From the NCBI GenBank assembly GCA_035362935.1, contig DAOSEC010000016.1, forward strand, positions 1 through 43,898: a DNA stretch of 43,898 nt. The letters are read 5' to 3'. Of the stretch, positions 8,353 through 15,810 are shown piece after piece; position 1 is the first letter of the stretch, and every line of letters begins with the position of its first letter. The stretch comes from DAOSEC01 sp035362935 (lineage in GTDB: Bacteria; Bacillota_I; Bacilli_A; ML615J-28; CAG-313). The notes beneath the pieces were generated by a model, which was given only the letters and a program-made list of their open reading frames with translations, ran no database searches and was not told where the DNA came from. The translations under genes were made by a program, and so were the position numbers.

Positions 8353-9916
8353 ATGTTTTTCCTCCTTTTAGCTCTTCTTTCATCATATCTAACACAAGAT
8401 TCATATATCCATCCATTTTTGCATGGACATGATCTAAGCCTTTTCCTTGCGTAGGCTTACGCTTAACATTCGCAAACATTCCTTGTTCCAATGCATGAAA
8501 AAGACCAATTTCAGAAATCCGTTTTAATAAACTGTGTGCTTCTAGTAACACTTGATTTGCTCTAGTTTCAATCATACCACCTTGTTTATAAGAAATCTCA
8601 GAAGATAAATCTTGCATCGTTTGGAATACATATTTGGCATTGGCAATCGCATGACCACGGTCACTCATAAATGGGGTATGAATGGCTTCTGTCATCATGC
8701 CAAGCAAATGAATTTGTTGGTTGGTGAGGGTTGATGCCACATTAAACAAAGCATTTTGGACTTGGCCTTTAAAGATATTACCAGTCATAAATTTTGTTGG
8801 GGGCATATATTTTAATGGTGACTTTGGAAAGAGTTGACGTGACAGTTGTGCACTTGCTAATTCGTATAAAAAGCCATTCTTAATTTGTGGGTTGATTTCA
8901 AACGCATGTCCTAATCCTTGTAATTCTTCTTTTAGATTCGCAAGTAAAGCAAATTGTTCGTTGATAAACTGTGAAGCAACAACGGTATGTGCTTCTTCAA
9001 TCGCATCCGCAGTTGTCAAATAATTATCTTCACCAGTGTTAATAATAATGTCTGCGTATGCATTGATCGTACGAGAAAAATATTGATCAATAAAGGTTCG
9101 TTTCATGTTTATATCACGAAATAAGATTCCATATAAGGAATCATTTAGCATCATATCGAGTCGCTCTAGTGCTCCCATCGAAGCAATTTCTGGCATACAT
9201 AATCCAGATGCATAATTCACGAGTTTAATGTATCTACCACACTCGTTGCTTACTTCATCTAATGCAGAACGCATGATTTTAAAGTTTTCTTGTGTAGCAT
9301 AGGTTCCACCAAATCCTTCGGTTGTTGCTCCGTAAGGAACATAATCGAGTAAGGATTGACCTGTCGAACGAATGATGGCGATGATATCTGCACCTTGTCT
9401 TGCAGCTGCTTTGGCTTGAATGACGTCTTCATAGATGTTTCCCGTTGCGACAATGACATAGAGTTCTGGGCTTTTTGGCTTACCAAACTTGGTATAAAAC
9501 TCATTTCGTTTCGCAACGTTTGTTTTGATGAAGTCTAGTTGTGAACGAATGATTGGTTCTAACACACGTGTCACAGCTTCTTTTGTATGTTCTTTCACTT
9601 GACTTAGATCAAGCATACCTTTACTAACCAGATCAGCAATTTCGTTAATAGAGCGATGAGTTTCTAACATCGCATTTCCAAGAAACCAAAGAATTCCTTT
9701 TCCTAAGAGTCCTTTTTCTTCGATATGAGTTACTAAGACATTTGGAAGTGGGACACCATATTGATCTACACCATCCACACCTAAAATACGCAAAATCGCT
9801 CGTTCAACTGCAACCGTTGTATGACAATCGATCATTTGTTGAACATCGTTTGCGATGATATGTGCGAATGTCCTACATTCTTTAACAATATCTAAATTTA
9901 TATTTAATTCTGCCAT
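8345..9916 (-). CDS. kamD: Lysine 5,6-aminomutase, alpha subunit
   Basis: Large catalytic TIM-barrel-type subunit of lysine 5,6-aminomutase, partner of the KamE cobalamin subunit. The sequence includes VATGNIYEDVIQAKAAARQGADIIAIIRSTGQSLLDYVP, a glycine-rich TTEGFGGTYATQENFK and the NTGEDNYLTTADAIEEAHTV stretch characteristic of this family. The frame is open from 9943, which would overlap the upstream gene. The ATG at 9916 is preferred because AGGAGT precedes it at normal spacing and leaves a 13-base intergenic gap, giving 523 residues. Confidence 0.93.
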   Translation of the reverse strand: MAELNINLDIVKECRTFAHIIANDVQQMIDCHTTVAVERAILRILGVDGVDQYGVPLPNVLVTHIEEKGLLGKGILWFLGNAMLETHRSINEIADLVSKGMLDLSQVKEHTKEAVTRVLEPIIRSQLDFIKTNVAKRNEFYTKFGKPKSPELYVIVATGNIYEDVIQAKAAARQGADIIAIIRSTGQSLLDYVPYGATTEGFGGTYATQENFKIMRSALDEVSNECGRYIKLVNYASGLCMPEIASMGALERLDMMLNDSLYGILFRDINMKRTFIDQYFSRTINAYADIIINTGEDNYLTTADAIEEAHTVVASQFINEQFALLANLKEELQGLGHAFEINPQIKNGFLYELASAQLSRQLFPKSPLKYMPPTKFMTGNIFKGQVQNALFNVASTLTNQQIHLLGMMTEAIHTPFMSDRGHAIANAKYVFQTMQDLSSEISYKQGGMIETRANQVLLEAHSLLKRISEIGLFHALEQGMFANVKRKPTQGKGLDHVHAKMDGYMNLVLDMMKEELKGGKTYE

Positions 9917-9929
9917 AACGTACTCCTGC

Positions 9930-10880
9930 CTATTCACACACATTTATAATAGGGATACTCGTAACATGCATAAAGGCATGTTTTAGTTCATCTTTATCTA
10001 GTAATACTCCACTTGGGTGGAGTGGATTAATCGTAATCGCTAATAGTTTTGGAATATACTTAAATGCAAATCGAATTTGTTTCGCACTTGCGAGTTTTGC
10101 AATCCGCTCATCAACAAAATAATACGTGGGATTTTCTAATAAAATGGTAAGTGGTTGATGATTGTGTTTTTGTTTCATCACAAATGTTACAAATGAATCG
10201 GTACATGCACCTTTTAGCTCAATCATACTCGTATCTTGGTCTAATATAAACTGATTATGAAATTCATTGGTTAACGCTGATTCAATCCGCAACACATTTA
10301 AAGTCCCATTAAAGTGATGCAATTTTGCACAATCAAACAAGTTCGCAATATAAAGTGTATCGTGAACTAGTTTTTTGATATCGGTGGAGTACGATGCACC
10401 TGTTGCTAAAATGCAGGCATCAACCAACGTATGATCTGCTTGCATAAGTTTGCCAAATGCTCCATCTAAGAGTATTTTTTCAGCACCTAATGTAACAAAC
10501 TCTTGATTTAGTTGTTCTAACTCGAGCTTTCGTGATGGGCCGGTTAGTTGTACGGTTCCAATTGATTTAGCAACTCCTATAACAACCGCACCCATTGCTG
10601 TTGTAATCGGAAGTTCTTTGATTATATCATAATCCATCGTAGAATCTTTTAGAGCATCTTTTGTTGTAGCGAACAACATCCCAGATATTACCTCAATTTT
10701 AGGTTTTTTCGTTTGATAGATATGATCTAACTCTTCCCCATCAAATCCAATTGAAGTAATTGCTAATTGGTACTCACTAGCTATGGTTTTAATGATATGG
10801 TTTAAAACAGTGGTTTTTCCGGCGTTTTTTGCCATACCAATTAATGCAATGCGTCGATAGGTTCCAATCAGATCTAGCAT
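9930..10880 (-). CDS. P-loop protein of the lysine operon, KamB-like (putative aminomutase reactivation factor)
   Basis: A 316-residue protein with an N-terminal Walker A (GMAKNAGKTT, residues ~15-24), SIGFDGEE soon after it, and an internal ILLDGAFGKL strand. It sits between kamA and kamD, the position of kamB in lysine-fermentation clusters, whose products are thought to help reactivate the B12-dependent aminomutase. I infer a KamB-like role from position and the nucleotide-binding motif. The usual MutS-like partner gene kamC is not in this window. Intergenic gaps of 13-16 bases on both sides show co-transcription. It could instead be an independent NTPase involved in cofactor supply. Confidence 0.7.
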   Translation of the reverse strand: MLDLIGTYRRIALIGMAKNAGKTTVLNHIIKTIASEYQLAITSIGFDGEELDHIYQTKKPKIEVISGMLFATTKDALKDSTMDYDIIKELPITTAMGAVVIGVAKSIGTVQLTGPSRKLELEQLNQEFVTLGAEKILLDGAFGKLMQADHTLVDACILATGASYSTDIKKLVHDTLYIANLFDCAKLHHFNGTLNVLRIESALTNEFHNQFILDQDTSMIELKGACTDSFVTFVMKQKHNHQPLTILLENPTYYFVDERIAKLASAKQIRFAFKYIPKLLAITINPLHPSGVLLDKDELKHAFMHVTSIPIINVCE

Positions 10881-10896
10881 ACTCTAACCTACTTTC

Positions 10897-12114
10897 TTAG
10901 TTTCTAATGAGTTTTACAACCCCAATTAATTCTTGATTTTTTCCTGCTTTACAAGCATCGCAATTACAATCATCATGGTATCCATCTGGTTCATGATATA
11001 CGGTAATTTTACCTTCAAAGTTACGTAAAACCACTTTTCCAGGTGCTTGTGAAATCACATATTGTGGCATTACTGGAATCTTACCTCCACCACCAGGAGC
11101 ATCCACTACAAACGTTGGAACCGCGAAACCACTGGTGTGACCACGTAACCCCTCGATGATTTCAATTCCTTTGGAAACGGTTGTTCGAAAGTGTTCAATC
11201 CCCATGGATAAATCACATTGATAAATGTAATATGGGCGAACACGTAAATACACAAGTGCTTGAACGAGTTCTTTCATTTTATGAACACAATCATTGATAC
11301 CGCGTAACAGTACCGATTGGTTTCCTAGTGGAATTCCTGCATTTAACATACGGTCGAGTGCTATTTTAGTCTCATTCGTGATTTCATTGATGTGATTAAA
11401 ATGAGTATTAATCCAAACTGGGTGATACTTTTTAATCATGTTCACCAAATCATCTGTAATTCGTTGTGGGAGTACAACAGGCGTTCTTGTTCCAATGCGA
11501 ATGACTTCGACATGAGGAATCGTTCTTAATTCTTTTAATATATATTCTAATCTCTCATCACTTACCAGTAGTGCATCTCCACCCGATAATAAGACATCTC
11601 TTACTTCTTCGTGACTACGAATATAATCAATTGCTTTGTTAATGGTTTCAATGTTTAACTCATTGTCCTTTTGACCAGCAAATCTTCTTCTTGTACAATG
11701 TCTACAATACATCGAACACATATCCGTGATTAAAAACAGTACACGGTCTGGATAACGATGTGTTAACCCTGGTACTGGAGAATCCACATCTTCATGTAAT
11801 GGGTCATGTAAATCATTCTTCCCATTTTTAAGCTCATAGATGGAAGGAACTGCTTGCATCCGAATTGGGCAGTGTTCATCGTTTGGATCAATTAAACACA
11901 AATAATATGGTGTAATTGACATACGCAATTTTCCCAATACTTTTTGGATTGCAATTTCTTCTTCTGAGGAAAGTGATACAAACTTGTTTAAATCACTAAC
12001 GGACTTAATACGGTTTTTGACTTGCCATTTCCAGTCGTTCCACTCATGTTCACTCACAGTTGGAAAGTATGTATGTTTTCTATTAACATACGATTGATTG
12101 AATTTGATTGCCAT
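10897..12114 (-). CDS. kamA: L-lysine 2,3-aminomutase
   Basis: Radical SAM, PLP-dependent enzyme converting L-lysine to L-beta-lysine, the first step of the pathway. The CxxxCxxC iron-sulfur motif is CSMYCRHC (C133, C137, C140 from this start), the SAM region has DVLLSGGDALL, the PLP-binding Lys lies in APGGGGKIP, and a C-terminal CNCDAC motif fits the zinc site. The frame is open to 12186 but the ATG at 12114 is chosen: TAGGAG precedes it by about 10 bases, overlapping the stop of kdd, and the resulting 405 residues align with the known clostridial start region. Confidence 0.95.
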   Translation of the reverse strand: MAIKFNQSYVNRKHTYFPTVSEHEWNDWKWQVKNRIKSVSDLNKFVSLSSEEEIAIQKVLGKLRMSITPYYLCLIDPNDEHCPIRMQAVPSIYELKNGKNDLHDPLHEDVDSPVPGLTHRYPDRVLFLITDMCSMYCRHCTRRRFAGQKDNELNIETINKAIDYIRSHEEVRDVLLSGGDALLVSDERLEYILKELRTIPHVEVIRIGTRTPVVLPQRITDDLVNMIKKYHPVWINTHFNHINEITNETKIALDRMLNAGIPLGNQSVLLRGINDCVHKMKELVQALVYLRVRPYYIYQCDLSMGIEHFRTTVSKGIEIIEGLRGHTSGFAVPTFVVDAPGGGGKIPVMPQYVISQAPGKVVLRNFEGKITVYHEPDGYHDDCNCDACKAGKNQELIGVVKLIRN

Positions 12115-12127
12115 ATAATTTCGTCTC

Positions 12128-13159
12128 CTAGACATATTTTTCGAGAAAAATCGCTTTAATGACTTGCGACTCTCTGATGATATCAAGTGTTAGATTTGCA
12201 TGATTATGGGTATATCCATTTCCAATGATCATCGTAACATCACTTCCAATCCCTTCAGCTCCTAAAGCTGCTTTGGTAAATGAAGTTGCCATCGAAAAGA
12301 AATAAACGATTCCTGTTTTTTTCGTTATCATAATCGAAGAATTTTCTGTATTTGGTAAAGACACACAGTTAATCGTTACATCAACTTGTTCTTTGTTTGA
12401 TTGTAACATTGCCTCGTATAATCCAAAGGCATCGGTTGCATCGTGAATGATGACCTCATGCGCAAGATTACGAGAAAGCAAATACTCTTTTTGATGATCA
12501 AAACGATCTATTCCAATTACCTTCCCAGTTGGACCTACGTTTTTCATCGCTTGATAACAACATAACACCCCTGATTTTCCGGCTGCACCGATGATGGCGA
12601 CGGTGTCACCAGGTTTTACTAGTTTTGCTGTTTGGGCAGGTGCTCCTGCAACGTCCAAAGCTGCGAGTGCTAAGGTAACAGGTAAATCATCTGGTAAAAC
12701 AGCATAGATTCCTGATGCAAACAAAATTGCTTCGCCTTCGATCTCAACTTGATCGTTGGATAAGTTAACATGTTTTATCGTTTTAATTTGAAGTGGAGTA
12801 AGCGTTAAGGAAACGAGTGTTGCGATCATTTGACCTACTTTTAAGGTCTTGTCTGGAAACTTAGGACCAATTTCTGAAATTGTTCCAATCAGCATGCCAC
12901 CACTTCCTGTTTCCGGATTTTGCATTTTCCCACGTTCTGTTACAATCGATGAAATCATTTGACCAATCGCATCCGCATCGTTGTTACACACACGCTTCAT
13001 TTGTGTGAAACTCGCAGAATCAATATTGAGTGTTTTGACATTTATCTTTAATTCATTGTCATATAAATCCATCGTGTTATCTAGTTTTTGAGCAGCTTGT
13101 GGAAGTGCACCAATTGGTAATATTACACGATGAGTTCCAAATTGACATCCTTGTTTCAT
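12128..13159 (-). CDS. kdd: L-erythro-3,5-diaminohexanoate dehydrogenase
   Basis: NAD(P)-dependent oxidative deamination of 3,5-diaminohexanoate to 3-keto-5-aminohexanoate, releasing ammonium. The 343-residue protein has an N-terminal QFGTHRVILPIGALPQAAQ segment typical of Kdd and a Rossmann motif GAAGKSG (with VIGIDRFDH downstream as the second strand). It lies between kce and kamA in the standard order of lysine-fermentation clusters. AAGGAG precedes the start, and the gap to kce is 6 bases. Confidence 0.92.
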   Translation of the reverse strand: MKQGCQFGTHRVILPIGALPQAAQKLDNTMDLYDNELKINVKTLNIDSASFTQMKRVCNNDADAIGQMISSIVTERGKMQNPETGSGGMLIGTISEIGPKFPDKTLKVGQMIATLVSLTLTPLQIKTIKHVNLSNDQVEIEGEAILFASGIYAVLPDDLPVTLALAALDVAGAPAQTAKLVKPGDTVAIIGAAGKSGVLCCYQAMKNVGPTGKVIGIDRFDHQKEYLLSRNLAHEVIIHDATDAFGLYEAMLQSNKEQVDVTINCVSLPNTENSSIMITKKTGIVYFFSMATSFTKAALGAEGIGSDVTMIIGNGYTHNHANLTLDIIRESQVIKAIFLEKYV

Positions 13160-13165
13160 ACTTTT

Positions 13166-13987
13166 TTACTCCTTGATTCGTAAGATTTGACGTGCCTCTT
13201 CGGGAGTTGCTATGCTTCTACCATAGCTACGTGCCATTTTTACTACTTTTGCAACTAATTCAGCATTCGATTTTGCTAAAACGCCTTTTTCAATAAATAG
13301 ATTGTCCTCTAACCCTACTCGAACATGTCCACCGTGGATAATCGCAGCTTCGGCGAGCGGAAACTCATATTTTCCTATTCCTGCTACACTCCAAGTCGCA
13401 TTTGATGGAATTGATTCTCTCATAAAGTGAAAGTCTCTGAGTTCGCCGCTCATCCCACCATTTACCCCAAGTACTAGTCCAATGTGAAGAGGTCCTTGAA
13501 TCAGTCCTTTTTTATGTAAGCGAAGGAGTGAGTCTAAATGTCCTTTTTCAAACACTTCGCATTCTGGCTTGATGCTGCGTTCTTGTAATGTTTTCGCAAC
13601 ATGTATAATATCATTCTCGGTATTAATAAATACTTCATCGCCACCAAAATTAACCGACCCACAATCTAAGGTCGCCATTTCAGGACATAGTTTTGTTGCA
13701 TCAAGCCGCTCTTCAATCGTCATTCCAACAGCACCACCGGTTGAAAACTGGATGATAACACCAGGGCATGCTTTTTGAATCGCCTCATGTGCCAACTTAA
13801 AGCGATTGCTATCTTGAGTTGGAGTACCATCATCACGTCTTACATGTAAATGAATGATCGATGCCCCCATTAAATAAGACAAATAGGCTTCGTTTACAAG
13901 TTCTTCAATCGTATAAGGTACAGCAGGATTTTGTTCTTTTGTAACTTCTGCTCCACAAATTGCAGCAGTAATGATTAATTTTTCCAT
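13166..13987 (-). CDS. kce: 3-keto-5-aminohexanoate cleavage enzyme (BKACE family)
   Basis: Zinc-dependent enzyme that reacts 3-keto-5-aminohexanoate with acetyl-CoA to give 3-aminobutyryl-CoA and acetoacetate. The 273-residue protein belongs to the beta-keto acid cleavage (formerly DUF849) family. ASIIHLHVRRDDG contains the two metal-binding His residues, TLDCGSVNFGGDEVF follows, and EFPLAEAAIIHGGHVRVGLEDN holds the late catalytic/metal segment. The family has many substrates; the direct neighbours kal and kdd make Kce the specific reading. Confidence 0.93.
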   Translation of the reverse strand: MEKLIITAAICGAEVTKEQNPAVPYTIEELVNEAYLSYLMGASIIHLHVRRDDGTPTQDSNRFKLAHEAIQKACPGVIIQFSTGGAVGMTIEERLDATKLCPEMATLDCGSVNFGGDEVFINTENDIIHVAKTLQERSIKPECEVFEKGHLDSLLRLHKKGLIQGPLHIGLVLGVNGGMSGELRDFHFMRESIPSNATWSVAGIGKYEFPLAEAAIIHGGHVRVGLEDNLFIEKGVLAKSNAELVAKVVKMARSYGRSIATPEEARQILRIKE

Positions 13988-13995
13988 AAGAGTTC

Positions 13996-14376
13996 CTACT
14001 TTCGTTTTAAACTAGCAGGAACAACACAAGTTCCAATTGCCTTACAAACAACAATTGGTTCAGCAAGTAAATCTGCAGCAGTAGCTGAAATATCAGTACG
14101 AGCAACAATGACCTTTTTCGCAACAAATTCCATTTTACGCGATGTGTTTCCTACTTTAATGATTTCCCCAGTTGCTTCGATATAGTCTCCCGCATAAACA
14201 GGTGCGATAAATTCCACCATTTCATAGGCTTTGAATAACCCTTCATCCCCATCCATCGCAATTAACAACTCGGTTGCGACATCACCAAAAAGACCAAGAA
14301 TTCTTGCTCCATCGACCAAATTACCACCATAATGTGCATCATGCATACTCATTCTTACACGGATTGTTGCTTTCAT
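13996..14376 (-). CDS. kal: 3-aminobutyryl-CoA ammonia lyase
   Basis: Deaminates L-3-aminobutyryl-CoA to crotonyl-CoA. The 126-residue hotdog-fold protein starts MKATIRVRMSMHDAHYGG and contains NLVDGARILGLFGDVATEL and APVYAGDYIEATGEI, as expected for Kal. It is the first gene of the operon, with a strong GGAGGT ribosome site, and follows the lysine riboswitch directly. Spacing to kce is 8 bases. Confidence 0.92.
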   Translation of the reverse strand: MKATIRVRMSMHDAHYGGNLVDGARILGLFGDVATELLIAMDGDEGLFKAYEMVEFIAPVYAGDYIEATGEIIKVGNTSRKMEFVAKKVIVARTDISATAADLLAEPIVVCKAIGTCVVPASLKRK

Positions 14377-14401
14377 ATTGATACCTCCATTTTACAAAAA
14401 T

Positions 14402-14432
14402 AAAAACCGGTTAAACTTCAAGTTTAACCGGT
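14402..14432 (-). terminator. Riboswitch-controlled intrinsic terminator upstream of kal
   Basis: A near-perfect hairpin on the minus strand (14420-14432 with 14406-14418), CCGGTTAAAC pairing with GTTTAACCGG, ending in TTTTTATTTTT. Its 5' arm shares six bases (14427-14432) with the extended P1 helix of the lysine aptamer, so the two structures exclude each other. Confidence 0.9.
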
Positions 14433-14594
14433 AGCGCTCCATTGAATCATTCAATGACAGAAATCTCCCATACGAAGAATTTCCAACGTGTTAGCACATG
14501 GCATACTAACAGGTTTCGGCACTCTAAATCTTCAGTAATCCTCTTTGTTGCCATCCTCAGATTACCTATTCATAAACAGTGCTCCTCTACCAGC
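14427..14594 (-). promoter_or_regulatory. Lysine riboswitch (L-box) aptamer, predicted ON switch
   Basis: Read on the minus strand, the five-helix lysine aptamer can be drawn completely. P1 is GGTAG/CTACC (14587-14591 with 14430-14434), extendable to GCTGGTAG/CTACCGGT with wobble pairs. J1-2 AGAGGAGC matches the conserved AGAGGUGC. P2 is GCACT/AGTGC plus GTAATC/GATTAC, followed by the conserved GCCGAA. P3 is TGTTAG/CTAACA, P4 GAAAT/ATTTC, and P5 ATTGAAT/ATTCAAT framed by TGTC and GGAG. The terminator starts inside the 3' strand of P1, so lysine binding should prevent termination and switch the catabolic operon on. This polarity is inference from base pairing. Confidence 0.93.
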
Positions 14595-14602
14595 ATTTTC
14601 AG

Positions 14603-14617
14603 ATGAAAACGCTTCCT
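14603..14617. promoter_or_regulatory. Candidate CcpA-binding cre site in the lysine operon leader
   Basis: ATGAAAACGCTTCCT fits the B. subtilis consensus WTGNAANCGNWNNCW at every fixed position. It lies just downstream of the predicted transcription start (about 14623), a position where CcpA acts as a roadblock or competes with polymerase. It would give carbon catabolite repression of lysine fermentation. Confidence 0.5.
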
Positions 14618-14629
14618 GTATACACAAAT

Positions 14630-14658
14630 ATTATACGAGAAAAGAGTGAAAATGTCAA
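14630..14658 (-). promoter_or_regulatory. Consensus promoter of the lysine-fermentation operon
   Basis: On the minus strand TTGACA (14653-14658) and TATAAT (14630-14635) are separated by exactly 17 bases. The leader from here to kal is about 250 bases and holds the cre-like site, the lysine aptamer and its terminator. Confidence 0.88.
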
Positions 14659-14701
14659 TGACTTTTTCAAGATTTCAAACAGCTATGATTTGTTTTCATA
14701 A

Positions 14702-14737
14702 AAAAGAGATGAGTCATTAAAGTATAAACTCATCCCT
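14702..14737 (-). terminator. Terminator of the first RCC1 lipoprotein gene
   Basis: GGATGAGT-type stem (14728-14737 with 14705-14714) followed by TTTTTTATG on the minus strand, 10 bases after the stop at 14747. It separates this gene from the lysine operon promoter. Confidence 0.8.
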
Positions 14738-14746
14738 GAATATAAA

Positions 14747-15800
14747 TTATTGATTGATTGCTTTCACAATCAAACTACTATCAAAAGTACCATCTCCAAA
14801 TAATCCTAAAGCATTATTACCCCAAACAAACACAACCCCATTCATCGAGTATGCATACGAGTGAAAAATTCCAACATAAACTGATTTGATATGGTCTCCT
14901 TCTTCCAAATCAAACAATGCTGTAATATCTAGAGGAGAAATAACATCATTTTCATCACCTGTACCTAAAATTCCACCGAGTCCACTTCCCCAAACAAACA
15001 CGCGACCAATATTTGTTAATAATACACTATTGCCATTACCAACACCAATTTTTAGTATGGTTTCCGCTTCGGCAAATCCAAAGTTTGATGTAATTTCTGT
15101 TTTTGTAGAGATCCTGAAAGAGGTATAGTTCACTCCTAGTTGACCATTGGTATTGTATCCAGAACCAAATAATCTACCTGTAGATGTGACAAAATAAGAC
15201 ATATTTGGTCCTGCAACCACATCTATTATTACTTCTCCTTCTGTCAAACTAATGACATTGGTGAGCAAAACTGGCGAAGGAACACATATATAAGCAGAAT
15301 CTGCTGTTCCGTTCCCAAAGTTACCCCAATAATTGCTTCCCCAACCATATACATTATTGAAAGATGTAAGCACATAAGCTGCCGAACTATTGGAATACAC
15401 ATTATCAATGACTTCACCAACTTCAAGTGGGAAGGAGGAATCGATTCGAAGTGGTGTAAGCAAACTGTAGTTTGTACAAGAAGCTTGACAAGCAGACCCG
15501 TAGAAGTTTCGTCCCCAAACATACAAATAGTGTTTTGAGGACAATGCATAAATCGTATAATTTGCTTCCCCATAGATATCTTGGATAATCTCATCTGCTG
15601 TTAAACTAAAGTAGGATGTGATATCAATTGGAATGTTTGAACCAGTTAATGTGTTATTTCCAAGTTGACCATAACCGTTATATCCCCATGTGAAAACACG
15701 ACCAAGGGACGTTAAAGCAACTGACATTTCTCTACCTGCATCTACTTTAACAATGACCTCCTCAATAGATAAATCAAATCTGGATGTAATGTTTTGTGGA
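14747..15800 (-). CDS. C-terminal part of RCC1-repeat lipoprotein (same gene as the upstream part, across an assembly gap)
   Basis: This frame runs from a 10-N assembly gap (15801-15810) to a stop at 14747 and encodes about 350 residues. It is made wholly of RCC1-type blades, each with a T-x2-G-R-V-F-x-W-G core followed by a G-Q-L-G loop and an IDIT-S-F linker. Six full blades are seen here, and the seventh is split by the gap. There is no start signal, so it is the end of the large gene upstream; the two halves are joined in frame only if the real gap is a multiple of three. Extracellular; the ligand is unknown. Confidence 0.85.
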
Positions 15801-15810
15801 NNNNNNNNNN
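15801..15810. other. Assembly gap (10 N) inside the RCC1-repeat lipoprotein gene
   Basis: Ten unknown bases. The upstream side ends in GTGACAATGT (...GTGDN plus two bases of a Val codon) and the downstream side resumes one base before the codons for PQNIT. Frame continuity needs a gap length divisible by three, and comparison with sister repeats suggests 9 or 12 bases. Confidence 0.95.

Noticed and set aside
7597..9916. kamD/kamE as ornithine 4,5-aminomutase (oraE/oraS) rather than lysine 5,6-aminomutase
   Set aside because: The surrounding kamA, kdd, kce and kal genes and the lysine riboswitch define the lysine pathway, and the beta subunit has KamE-like size and His-Lys spacing.
15244..15594. 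116-codon ORF inside the RCC1 region on the same strand
   Set aside because: It is an out-of-frame shadow of the repeat-bearing frame and lacks a ribosome site.
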